Source: a virus. From it: a stretch of DNA of 64,000 nucleotides. Numbering within the stretch: position 1 is the first letter of the stretch; each line of letters begins with the position of its first letter. Under the pieces are notes generated by a model. That model searched no databases. It was given only the letters and a program-made list of their open reading frames with translations, and was not told the DNA's origin. The position numbers and the translations under genes are program-made. Where the stretch lies: IMG/VR virus record IMGVR_UViG_3300021368_000004, positions 1 to 64,000 of that record; one strand, 5' to 3'. Positions 18,572 through 25,809 of the stretch are shown in pieces.

Positions 18572-18789
18572 TAGAAATCACCTCCGTTTAGAGTTATACC
18601 GTTTAATTCTAAAGAGGCTACAAATTTTCCTTGGTCAGAATCGAATACTAATAGCATATTGTCAGCGAGACCTGTTAAGTCTACGTCTGCAAGATTAGTC
18701 ATATTAAGCGCACCCTTAACTCTTTTTATGGGTGTACCAATTACTACTTTAGAAACGTAGTTTCCGCCGCTTACAATTTTAATAGCCAT
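18571..18789 (-). CDS. Small fiber-region structural protein (72 aa)
   Basis: 72 residues: MAIKIVSGGNYVSKVVIG, then LADVDLTGLADNMLLVFDSDQGKFVAS and an ITLNGGDF end. The NLADVDLTGLADNMLLVFD segment resembles a short linker found inside many marine phage fibers, so this may be a detached attachment piece. Its last codons (GGA GGT GAT TTC TAA) carry a perfect GGAGGTGA ribosome-binding site for the giant fiber downstream, which implies coupled expression. Confidence 0.62.
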   Translation of the reverse strand: MAIKIVSGGNYVSKVVIGTPIKRVKGALNMTNLADVDLTGLADNMLLVFDSDQGKFVASLELNGITLNGGDF

Positions 18790-18791
18790 TA

Positions 18792-19142
18792 CTACCTCGT
18801 TACGCTAGGAGACACAATCATTTGTCCCTGTAAAACACGTTCTATGATGGTATCACCGCCGCTATCGACGTATTGCATTTCAACATCATATAAGTATTTT
18901 CCCTTGCGTAACAAATCTGTTTGAGTATTTGTAAGCGAAGCTGTCATGATACCTTTGTCGGCATCACTAACAATAGTGGCCCAATCTATAGTATCTGCGG
19001 AGTCACTATTATAACTCCTTTTCATTTTCATATTAAAAGCGTGACTAGCAATGTTTCTTGGATTGCCATCTTTTTGTACGATATGCATTTCTATCGCAAC
19101 ATCTGACCCTTGATCAATAGTAAAAATTTCTTCTTGTGCCAT
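18792..19142 (-). CDS. Virion structural protein, fiber-base type (116 aa)
   Basis: 116 residues: MAQEEIFTIDQGSDVAIEMHI, DGNPRNIASHAFNMKMKRSY, and a RKGKYLYDVEMQYVDSGGD ... RVLQGQMIVSPSVTR end. The pattern (first strand with QG-D, a K/R-rich middle, 'YDVE... V-G---V-P-VTR') resembles BppU-type N-terminal baseplate-attachment domains of phage fibers. That match is suggestive only. It is the first gene of a late operon: two TATAAATA boxes lie 26-42 bases upstream and a GAGAGGG site precedes the ATG. Confidence 0.62.
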   Translation of the reverse strand: MAQEEIFTIDQGSDVAIEMHIVQKDGNPRNIASHAFNMKMKRSYNSDSADTIDWATIVSDADKGIMTASLTNTQTDLLRKGKYLYDVEMQYVDSGGDTIIERVLQGQMIVSPSVTR

Positions 19143-19167
19143 GGGGCCCTCTCGTGATATATGGTCT

Positions 19168-19184
19168 TATTTATACTATTTATA
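19168..19184 (-). promoter_or_regulatory. Tandem T4-type late promoters (two TATAAATA boxes)
   Basis: Two perfect TATAAATA boxes on the minus strand, at 19177-19184 and 19168-19175, only 9 bp apart. The first contains the stop codon of the gene at 19176 (TAT AAA TAG reads Tyr-Lys-stop). They should drive the fiber operon from 19142 leftwards. The doubling may raise late expression. Confidence 0.75.
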
Positions 19185-19856
19185 CTTCCAATCTGTCGGC
19201 TTGTTTTGCGAATGTGTGAAATGAATAAACTTAATATCGGGATGCCAGTCACCCATCCAGACATAATCATTGCCAGAAACTTCTTTATATTTTTTTGTTA
19301 TATTCCATTGCCACTTTTTATTTGTTGTATCAGTGTCATCATAACCAGACTTCCATCGTGTAAACCACGCTGCTGGTAATATCTCTAAATCTAATCTCTT
19401 ATTGACCTGATCGAATACAAAATACTGCTCACCATTTACAGGTCCTTTTGTCACTCCATTTTTTATATAATATTGTTGCCAATAATCTACATTTGACATA
19501 AACTCATCGTAAATATATTTACAATCTTTTGGATAGTATTTAAAGAAACCACCATTTAATGTATATTCTGCATAACTATCTCTCCACCAACCAGGCATGG
19601 CGAGAAATTGACCCGGCTGCACCGGATATTCGAATATCTTTTTATAATCATTTTCGAGTAATACATCAATGTCCATAACACATATAGGTTCATCGATATC
19701 TAGTGACATACCATACATTTTATTCCATTGCAATGTTACATCGTCACGGATAGGTTCGCGTACCCAAATAAACTCATATTCAGGTAATTTAGATTCTAAA
19801 TACTTTTCGTATTCAGGACCGTACTTGTCACCAATTCTAACTGTTACTATTTTCAT
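19176..19856 (-). CDS. GT-A-type glycosyltransferase-like protein
   Basis: 226 residues. It starts MKIVTVRIGDKYGPEYEKYL and has a DxD metal/nucleotide-sugar motif in CVMDIDVLLEND (Asp62/Asp64). A GWWRDSYAEYTLNGGFFKYY acceptor-side segment and a C-terminal GDWHPDIKFIHFTHS follow. This is the pattern of small GT-A transferases that use a UDP-sugar. The related protein at 24064 shares the first 20 residues' pattern and the DxD position. It is the last gene of the enzyme cassette, overlaps the radical SAM gene by 20 bp, and ends inside a late promoter. Donor and acceptor unknown. Confidence 0.72.
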   Translation of the reverse strand: MKIVTVRIGDKYGPEYEKYLESKLPEYEFIWVREPIRDDVTLQWNKMYGMSLDIDEPICVMDIDVLLENDYKKIFEYPVQPGQFLAMPGWWRDSYAEYTLNGGFFKYYPKDCKYIYDEFMSNVDYWQQYYIKNGVTKGPVNGEQYFVFDQVNKRLDLEILPAAWFTRWKSGYDDTDTTNKKWQWNITKKYKEVSGNDYVWMGDWHPDIKFIHFTHSQNKPTDWKYK

Positions 19857-21024
19857 AATAATGTTTCCATTCTGGTAATATATTTAAAAGATTAGTTCCT
19901 CTATGTTCATCACGCCTTTTTATATGTGCTAACATTTTCCACATGTCATCTTCATTATATTCTTGTGTATCTAATAGCACAGTTAGCTTTTCTATTAATT
20001 TATATTTTTTTTCATTTGGTTTAGTCCACAATCTATCTAAATAAATTTCTTTTATATCAGGCGGAATGCTTGCTAAGCTATAAAAATTATTTGTAACTAA
20101 AGAATCACATACTGATTCCTCAACGACGCTATCATCAATTTGTGTTAAAAATGATATATTTAGTGCATTGATTGTAGAAACATAGTATACACGAAAATTT
20201 TCCATTGCATTCATTATACTCAGATTTTTTTGTATAACATCCCATTTAGAAGGATATCTTATATAATTATTAATGTGTTCTGGACCTTCTATAGATAAGT
20301 TTATTGTTACTTTATCAAATTTTTTAAAAAGCTTCCACCTTTTAGGTAATATTGAAACTGCTCCATTTGTAATAATTCTACAAATTTTAGCATTTGTTTT
20401 TTCAATAAAGTCCCATGTGTATTTCATCATGAATGGTTCACCACCAGTAAATTTTATTTCTAATAAATTAAGGTTTTCCACATCTGGAAAATTTTTTTTA
20501 TCAGGCATTTTATATTCTTTAAGATTTCTAGCATCTCCTAGCTTTATAGCTTCTTTATGGTATGTACTAGAACTTCCTTCATTGCACATACTACATGCAA
20601 GATTACATGTATACCCACCTGCAGCTAAATATTCCATAGAATGATAAAAAGTAGGCTCTAGATCATTATCTACTATTTTTTCAAACTCTTCAATATAATT
20701 TTTAAAGTCTCCAGTATCATCGTAAAACCTATTTAAATACCAATGGCGTATTGAGTTTATTCCTTTATCTTCTCTTAGCTTGCATTTTGAACATACAGAA
20801 AATAAAAAATCATCGTCTCCACCATCGCGCATAGCCTTCCTCAATCTTTTCATATTATCAGTATTCCAATAATCTTCATGAGACATTTGATTTACACTTT
20901 TTATACCATCATATTGTGCAAGTTCTCTCATGTTAATTACACAACACGGTGAATATCTACCAGTAGTAGTAGTGTATATGTTAGTAAATGGTTCAGGACA
21001 CATCCAGTGATATTTTTTAGTCAT
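19837..21024 (-). CDS. Radical SAM protein with N-terminal SPASM/twitch-like domain
   Basis: 395 residues. The radical SAM core has CNLACSMC (Cys140, Cys144, Cys147; CX3CX2C) for the 4Fe-4S cluster, then KFTGGEPFM for SAM binding and an IEGPEHINNYIR segment. The first 82 residues look like a SPASM/twitch domain placed before the core: MCPEPFTNIYTTTTGRYSPCC (Cys9, Cys27, Cys28) ... YWN ... RLRKAMRDGG ... VCSKC (Cys78, Cys81). This matches the N-terminal-twitch radical SAM class known from environmental genomes. SPASM relatives often modify peptides. Substrate unknown. It overlaps both neighbours. Confidence 0.85.
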   Translation of the reverse strand: MTKKYHWMCPEPFTNIYTTTTGRYSPCCVINMRELAQYDGIKSVNQMSHEDYWNTDNMKRLRKAMRDGGDDDFLFSVCSKCKLREDKGINSIRHWYLNRFYDDTGDFKNYIEEFEKIVDNDLEPTFYHSMEYLAAGGYTCNLACSMCNEGSSSTYHKEAIKLGDARNLKEYKMPDKKNFPDVENLNLLEIKFTGGEPFMMKYTWDFIEKTNAKICRIITNGAVSILPKRWKLFKKFDKVTINLSIEGPEHINNYIRYPSKWDVIQKNLSIMNAMENFRVYYVSTINALNISFLTQIDDSVVEESVCDSLVTNNFYSLASIPPDIKEIYLDRLWTKPNEKKYKLIEKLTVLLDTQEYNEDDMWKMLAHIKRRDEHRGTNLLNILPEWKHYYENSNS

Positions 21025-21496
21025 ATTGCCCCATCAATATATCTGCTTCCTTACGACCATTAATCCAAATATTAAACGTGTCTGGATCTATTAAATAAAC
21101 TTTATTTGTTTTTTCTTCTACCATAAAATTTCTAGCTGCCATATCATGATGAAACCAAAATCCCATAGCATTTGAATGTTCACTATATGTAAGATTTTCT
21201 TTAGCATAAATAGCTAAGTTTTTCATTATATCACAAGCTTCTAAAAAAGCATCTAAACATAAATTATGCCTTAGTGTATCTCCATGTATGTATTGCATTA
21301 AAATTCTTCTATCAGCATAGCCATATACTTCAACTAATCTAGGTTCATATTCTCTTATTTTTCTGTATTCATCAAGCCAACGATCATCTATATCATATGG
21401 TATTTTTTTACAAAACATATCTCCTACAATACTAAATTCACTAACTTGTTTTTTTCCAGGCCATATATCGTTATATCTAGGTAACTTAAAATTCAT
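21017..21496 (-). CDS. Small kinase-fold protein (APH/protein-kinase-like)
   Basis: 159 residues from the ATG at 21496, which gives an ATGA overlap with the upstream stop. A start 24 bases earlier (21520) is also open. Seen: a CKKIP strand that could hold the ATP-binding Lys, an Ile-Leu-Met-Gln-Tyr-Ile-His-Gly hinge, and a catalytic loop FHHDMAARNFMV (HxDxxxxN). These are followed by VYLIDPDTF, with DPD in place of DFG. This is the minimal kinase or aminoglycoside-phosphotransferase fold, shorter than usual. It may phosphorylate a sugar, small molecule or protein; it could also be a pseudokinase. Confidence 0.68.
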   Translation of the reverse strand: MNFKLPRYNDIWPGKKQVSEFSIVGDMFCKKIPYDIDDRWLDEYRKIREYEPRLVEVYGYADRRILMQYIHGDTLRHNLCLDAFLEACDIMKNLAIYAKENLTYSEHSNAMGFWFHHDMAARNFMVEEKTNKVYLIDPDTFNIWINGRKEADILMGQYD

Positions 21497-22812
21497 TTGT
21501 AAAAACCGTGTTGAGGCCATAAATCATAAGATTTTGACAAGCTTAAAATTTTATTTAATAGATTATATTGTTTTTTTATTTGTGGATAATCGTATGCTAA
21601 ATTTACTTTTACATATCTAAATATGTTAGAAGTATAAAATAAAACATTCTTATTTTTTATATATTTTTTTATTTGATTAAAGTCTGATTCTAATAAATTT
21701 AATTTCATATAATCTATATTACATAAGCTAAGTTTTTCTCTTATTTCATCGACATTGTAATCTAAATTTTCATTATATTCTATAGCAGGACTTTGATTGG
21801 GTGTTCTATTAGTAGAGAACAAATATATTGGATCACATGTATTGGACAAATATTCCATGTAATTAATTAAATCATTACCAGTTAAACACATATCTAAGAT
21901 TGTTTTTTTAACTTTTAAAAACAATTCATCATAATCATAAACTATAACCTTAGTATTTTTATGACCACATTTTTCATAAAAATATTCAGCAGTTATTCCA
22001 GCCGTAGGTGCAAATATAACATCATACTTTTTATTAGGATTTCGCTGTCTTTCATTATTCTCATAATAAAATCTATTTCTTTGGCTTCTATATAAAGCAT
22101 CGATTATTTTATTACTTGATTCGTATGGAGCAGTATTAATAGTAGTATTAGTCTTTATATAATTATAAAGATTTTCTTCATTTATATCATAATTTCTATG
22201 CGGATAGGTAAACCACTTTTGACGTCTTTGATCATGTGAAAAATTTTCTATCTTAGGCAAATGAGAAGACTTAATCCATAAGGGTGTATAATCATCATGA
22301 ATATTTTCGTCTGATCTTTCATACTCTTTACCGATGTTTATAAAATCTTCACCATTCCATTTAGTTAAATTAACTTCAAAATGCTGTTTGTGCAATTTAG
22401 CATCTACATTAGCTCGAGCTAATATATGGCCTCTAACATAACTGTCTGTCTCTGACCATTCATAAAAATTTTGTACAGGAGTTTTTAAATTTATCTGATC
22501 TCCATAACCACATAAAATCATACCAATCTGGCAAACCATTGCGTGTGTTTTGCCTTCTTTTTTAATTTTACTTAGAGTTCTTAAAACAGTTTCTTCTTTT
22601 GCAAAATATAAACTATGGCCCGTGCCAGCTCCAGTTACGCCGCCCTGCATATTCCATAATAGTAATTGCAACATTTTTTCTTTATACCACGACCATGGTA
22701 TATTATTATTTTCTAGTACTACAAAAGCTAAATCTTGTTTTCTATGCAATCTTCTATTACGAAAAAAATCTAAAATATAATCATCTATTGTATTAAAGTT
22801 CGACTTTACCAT
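21493..22812 (-). CDS. Uncharacterised cassette protein with Rossmann-like segment
   Basis: 439 residues from the ATG at 22812 (MVKSNFNTIDDYILDFF). ATGs at 22833 and 22824 are in frame but lie deeper in the upstream gene. Residues about 60-110 have a Gly-rich LWNMQGGVTGAGTGHSLYF stretch. Residues about 265-310 read YDVIFAPTAGITAEYFYEKCG ... KVIVYDYDELFLKVKK, like the nucleotide-binding half of a class I methyltransferase. No clear family. The product is very rich in Asn, Lys and Tyr, reflecting the AT-rich cassette. It lies between the hydroxylase and kinase genes, overlapping both. Confidence 0.6.
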   Translation of the reverse strand: MVKSNFNTIDDYILDFFRNRRLHRKQDLAFVVLENNNIPWSWYKEKMLQLLLWNMQGGVTGAGTGHSLYFAKEETVLRTLSKIKKEGKTHAMVCQIGMILCGYGDQINLKTPVQNFYEWSETDSYVRGHILARANVDAKLHKQHFEVNLTKWNGEDFINIGKEYERSDENIHDDYTPLWIKSSHLPKIENFSHDQRRQKWFTYPHRNYDINEENLYNYIKTNTTINTAPYESSNKIIDALYRSQRNRFYYENNERQRNPNKKYDVIFAPTAGITAEYFYEKCGHKNTKVIVYDYDELFLKVKKTILDMCLTGNDLINYMEYLSNTCDPIYLFSTNRTPNQSPAIEYNENLDYNVDEIREKLSLCNIDYMKLNLLESDFNQIKKYIKNKNVLFYTSNIFRYVKVNLAYDYPQIKKQYNLLNKILSLSKSYDLWPQHGFYK

Positions 22813-23458
22813 GATCTCTTTCATAGCTTTCAATAATATTTTGCTTCGTTATATCAGATGCATAGCCATGTATGATAAAGTGAAATCTATTTTCTTTAGA
22901 ATTATTAGCTGCTTCATGCATAATTCTATTATCATAATAAAACATTTTTGTAGGTTCGAAAGGTACTTCTTCTTTTGTATCACTGCGCCTTAAATAACAA
23001 TCTTTTGGTTGAGTCAAACAAACATTAATTGCAGATCTAATATTTCTTCCTTCACCATCACTATGTGACGTTATAAATCCACCTGGTTCTAATAACATAA
23101 ACCGAGATCTACGCATTACAGAACAATCAAAATTATCCATTAAAAATTCTTTTGTTCTAGGTGCTATTTCTTCTAATTCTGTCCAACCATAGGTAGCTTC
23201 TTCTTCTGTAAATCCGTAACCACTTGGATTCATAGTTCGATAATATTCTGCCCTATCACCTATTCCCCATCCATGCAGAGCACACGAATGCCAACCCTGG
23301 CTATCACCGCCTCTATGAGGTACAAAGAAACCTTCTTCATGTACTTGATGTACTTCATCTATTGATTCTTTAGGAAATGTCAAAGTACTTTCTAAATACC
23401 ATATATCTTTTTCTGCGCATTCTTTTTGAACTTGTATTACTTTTTTATTGATTGTCAT
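22793..23458 (-). CDS. 2OG-Fe(II) oxygenase, Asp/Asn beta-hydroxylase type
   Basis: 221 residues. The C-terminal half fits the aspartyl/asparaginyl beta-hydroxylase family (PF05118). GGFITSHSDGEGRNIRSAINV has the iron ligand His132 and a neighbouring acidic residue. VPFEPTKMFYYDNRIMHEAAN has the distal His181. ENRFHFIIHG has Arg191, probably for 2-oxoglutarate. The expected reaction is oxidative hydroxylation of a protein Asp/Asn or a small molecule with loss of CO2 from 2-oxoglutarate. T4-like marine phages often carry 2OG oxygenases, but the substrate is unknown. It abuts the gene at 23459 as TAGATG. Confidence 0.82.
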   Translation of the reverse strand: MTINKKVIQVQKECAEKDIWYLESTLTFPKESIDEVHQVHEEGFFVPHRGGDSQGWHSCALHGWGIGDRAEYYRTMNPSGYGFTEEEATYGWTELEEIAPRTKEFLMDNFDCSVMRRSRFMLLEPGGFITSHSDGEGRNIRSAINVCLTQPKDCYLRRSDTKEEVPFEPTKMFYYDNRIMHEAANNSKENRFHFIIHGYASDITKQNIIESYERDHGKVEL

Positions 23459-24082
23459 CTATTTACCTATAACCATAAATCTCTTCATGCCATTATTTAA
23501 AACTTTAGTTCCCATATAATATGCATTATTTATTCCAGCTTGTTCGGCCAATTCTTCTGGACTTTTTACACAATTGATATGATCTTCGTATTTGTCTTCG
23601 TCTGTTGATTGTAACACACATAGGGGTACATCTAGTATTTGCTCTAATATTTTTTGTCTCATGTGTTTCATCGGAAACATATGCTCACAAGAAGTATTTA
23701 CTATTAATTCTATATGACCTTTTTTTAAATGATGAGAACAAAGCTTTTCTATATTTAAGTCTTTTTTAGATGCATCAAATTTTTCACTTTGGTATCTATT
23801 AAATGTTTTAGATATTTGAACAGCATCTGGATCTATTTCATAGTTACACATATAATCAGTATGTTCTGATAAAGCGTAAGCTAAATATTGACAAAACCAT
23901 CCACCTACAATAGCAGTATTTTCAAAATGCATACCTAAATCATATAGTTTTTCTTTAATCCAAAGCTTGCCTTCTGCGTGCTGTAATGTTAAAGACACAT
24001 CTAATCTATCTGCTATGTAAGGATATCTTTCTTTACATAGAGAAAGGCTGTTAAACCAGCATGCTAAACGTTCTGCTTCCAT
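23459..24082 (-). CDS. SAM-dependent methyltransferase-like protein
   Basis: 207 residues. A glycine-rich first strand and loop (TAIVGGWFCQYLAYAL) is followed by an acidic second strand (YMCNYEIDPDAVQISKTF). IELIVNTSCEHM then fits motif IV. This is the order of a class I methyltransferase, with an N-terminal helical extension of about 50 residues. VGGWxCxY replaces the usual GxGxG, so binding of SAM is probable but not certain. It overlaps the glycosyltransferase at 24064 by 19 bp. Substrate unknown; the cassette context suggests glycan or peptide modification. Confidence 0.66.
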   Translation of the reverse strand: MEAERLACWFNSLSLCKERYPYIADRLDVSLTLQHAEGKLWIKEKLYDLGMHFENTAIVGGWFCQYLAYALSEHTDYMCNYEIDPDAVQISKTFNRYQSEKFDASKKDLNIEKLCSHHLKKGHIELIVNTSCEHMFPMKHMRQKILEQILDVPLCVLQSTDEDKYEDHINCVKSPEELAEQAGINNAYYMGTKVLNNGMKRFMVIGK

Positions 24083-24792
24083 ACTTCTTCAATCGCTTTA
24101 TCATCTTCAATAGTATTATTATTAAATAAACAAACTATATGGTCTTTTCTTAATATGTTAGTTTCCATATCATCTGGAAATATATTGCCTTTATACCAAG
24201 AATATATTTTATTCTTTTCAAATAAATTAAACGTTTTTGATTGATCATTTTGAATATCATACCATACTCTATTAAGATAATTATCTATTGTTTTATAAGT
24301 AAAGAAAATATATTCTGCATTATTTTTTATATGATTATATACATCTAATAGCTGGCCTCTATTCCATCTTATCACTGAAGAATTTATCAAAGGCGAAACA
24401 CCTTTATTATAATTTTTTTTACACACTTCTATATCGTTCCACCAACCTCTAACGATCCATGGTTTGCTCATTTCTAATTCAAAAAAATAATCTATGCTAT
24501 TATGAAAAATTACATCTAGATCGAAAAATAAAAACTCGTCACCTTTTATATTAGGAAATAATTCTTCATTGAACATATATAATTTTCTATATGCCCAAAA
24601 ATGATTTTTATCTGGAATAAAATGTTTATTCCATTTCATCGGCAAAGGTATATCGTATTCTTTTTCGGGATTAGTTGTTAAACAATAAAAATTAAAATCG
24701 TACGAACAGCGTTTTTCTAGTTGTTGTTTTAATTTTTCTACATATTCTGTAGAGTATTTATTGCCCCACTTGACACATAATATATTTTTCAT
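24064..24792 (-). CDS. GT-A-type glycosyltransferase-like protein, second copy
   Basis: 242 residues. It starts MKNILCVKWGNKYSTEYVEKL and has a DxD motif in FLFFDLDVIFHNSIDYF (Asp91/Asp93). A WIVRGWWNDIEVCKKNYN segment and NSSVIRWNRGQ follow, typical of GT-A enzymes in which an Asn-Ser-Gly/Ser loop lies after the donor site. It is paralogous to the gene at 19176: same N-terminal pattern, same DxD spacing, and a GWW acceptor motif. The start at 24792 lies inside the end of the sulfotransferase-like gene. Sugar and acceptor unknown. Confidence 0.74.
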   Translation of the reverse strand: MKNILCVKWGNKYSTEYVEKLKQQLEKRCSYDFNFYCLTTNPEKEYDIPLPMKWNKHFIPDKNHFWAYRKLYMFNEELFPNIKGDEFLFFDLDVIFHNSIDYFFELEMSKPWIVRGWWNDIEVCKKNYNKGVSPLINSSVIRWNRGQLLDVYNHIKNNAEYIFFTYKTIDNYLNRVWYDIQNDQSKTFNLFEKNKIYSWYKGNIFPDDMETNILRKDHIVCLFNNNTIEDDKAIEEVWKQNV

Positions 24793-25309
24793 TCATTTGT
24801 AGCTTTTCATAAAGTTGTTTATAATTTTTTACCTGTTTTTTATTGTTTTCAAAATTTGCCAGACTTGTTTTATTATAAAGTTTATCAAAATTATAACGTA
24901 TATCGATACGCCAGTCAAGCATATTTTCTTTAGTAGGCTTCATGCGTTTAAAATATTTATCAACAAGGTTGATGTCTATATTTGAAGGTATGTCTTCTTT
25001 ACAAAAATCTATGTTTCCAGTAGCCATAGTAATTATAGAACTTAAAAATATGTGTTCCTCATCTCTATCAATATGCACAATTTTGTAATTTTCTTCGATA
25101 TGTTTCTTATATTCTTGTTTTAACAAATGAACTGTGTGCCAATGAGCATGTAATATCCAATCATTTTCAGTCAATTCTTGATATGTTAAACAATAACTTG
25201 GTACACTTTTTGCATGATGCAAATAACCAATTGGCAATCCTGTTGTTTCACTATATTTTTGAGCTAATGCTCTTGAGCCAGATCGTGGATAAGATATTAC
25301 AGCATACAC
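24758..25309 (-). CDS. Sulfotransferase-like protein
   Basis: 183 residues. The N-terminal SYPRSGSRALAQKY is the 5'-phosphosulfate loop of PAPS-dependent sulfotransferases, right after the first strand. YKIVHIDRDEEHIFLSSI matches the 3'-phosphate-binding RDxxxxxxS element. His55 and His58 (HAHWHTVH) could include the catalytic base. It is shorter than typical cellular sulfotransferases (about 250-300 residues) and lacks much of the C-terminal half. The start is a GTG overlapping the upstream TAG (TAGTG); no ATG could give the needed N-terminal strand. It may sulfate a sugar or tyrosine. Confidence 0.72.
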   Translation of the reverse strand: MYAVISYPRSGSRALAQKYSETTGLPIGYLHHAKSVPSYCLTYQELTENDWILHAHWHTVHLLKQEYKKHIEENYKIVHIDRDEEHIFLSSIITMATGNIDFCKEDIPSNIDINLVDKYFKRMKPTKENMLDWRIDIRYNFDKLYNKTSLANFENNKKQVKNYKQLYEKLQMNEKYIMCQVGQ

Positions 25310-25809
25310 TAGAAGTCCAAGAATTTTTTAAATGCTTCTTTTAATGTTTTAGCTTTTCGAAGATCAGCTTTTTTCTTTCTATTAGTACTTTTCTGAACAG
25401 CTTCATTTTCAAATAAACCCAATTTAAATGTAAATAATTCTTGTTCATTAAAATCTTTATTTAAAAATTTCTGTACTACATTAATTATATTTTTAGCACT
25501 TGTTTCAGCAGATATTGTAGTTAATTCATTATTTTGTTCTGCAATTTTAACTACAGCTTTTTCAAATGCCTTTCTTTCTTCTCTAAATTTATTTACAGTT
25601 CTTTCATGTAATTCGTCTTCACTCACTTTTTTCAAAAGAGCTTTATAATCTGGATTTTTTTTATCTGCAGGAATTGTATATAAAAATACATTTAATGTAG
25701 ATTCAGGTGTTTCGTGATCGTCTGGACTCACTAACTCAACTGTTATAGTATCTCTTTCTTCATTAGTAAAATATGCTTCATATACTTCGTGATCTTTAAT
25801 TATACTCAT
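25309..25809 (-). CDS. Hypothetical protein at the cassette/structural border
   Basis: 166 residues, acidic N-terminus (VELVSPDDHETPESTLNVFLY) and a highly charged C-terminus (TNRKKKADLRKAKTLKEAFKKFLDF). The middle is helical (FREERKAFEKAVVKIAEQNNEL). No signal peptide or membrane segment. I do not recognise a family. Similar charged proteins occur between the sulfotransferase or oxygenase genes and structural genes of T4-like marine phages, but no role is known. It is tightly packed: TAAATG with 25810 upstream and TAGTG with 24758 downstream. Confidence 0.6.
   Translation of the reverse strand: MSIIKDHEVYEAYFTNEERDTITVELVSPDDHETPESTLNVFLYTIPADKKNPDYKALLKKVSEDELHERTVNKFREERKAFEKAVVKIAEQNNELTTISAETSAKNIINVVQKFLNKDFNEQELFTFKLGLFENEAVQKSTNRKKKADLRKAKTLKEAFKKFLDF

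Noticed and set aside
1-19142. Diversity-generating retroelement in the fiber region
   Set aside because: No reverse transcriptase gene and no template/variable repeat pair with adenine changes was seen in the window.
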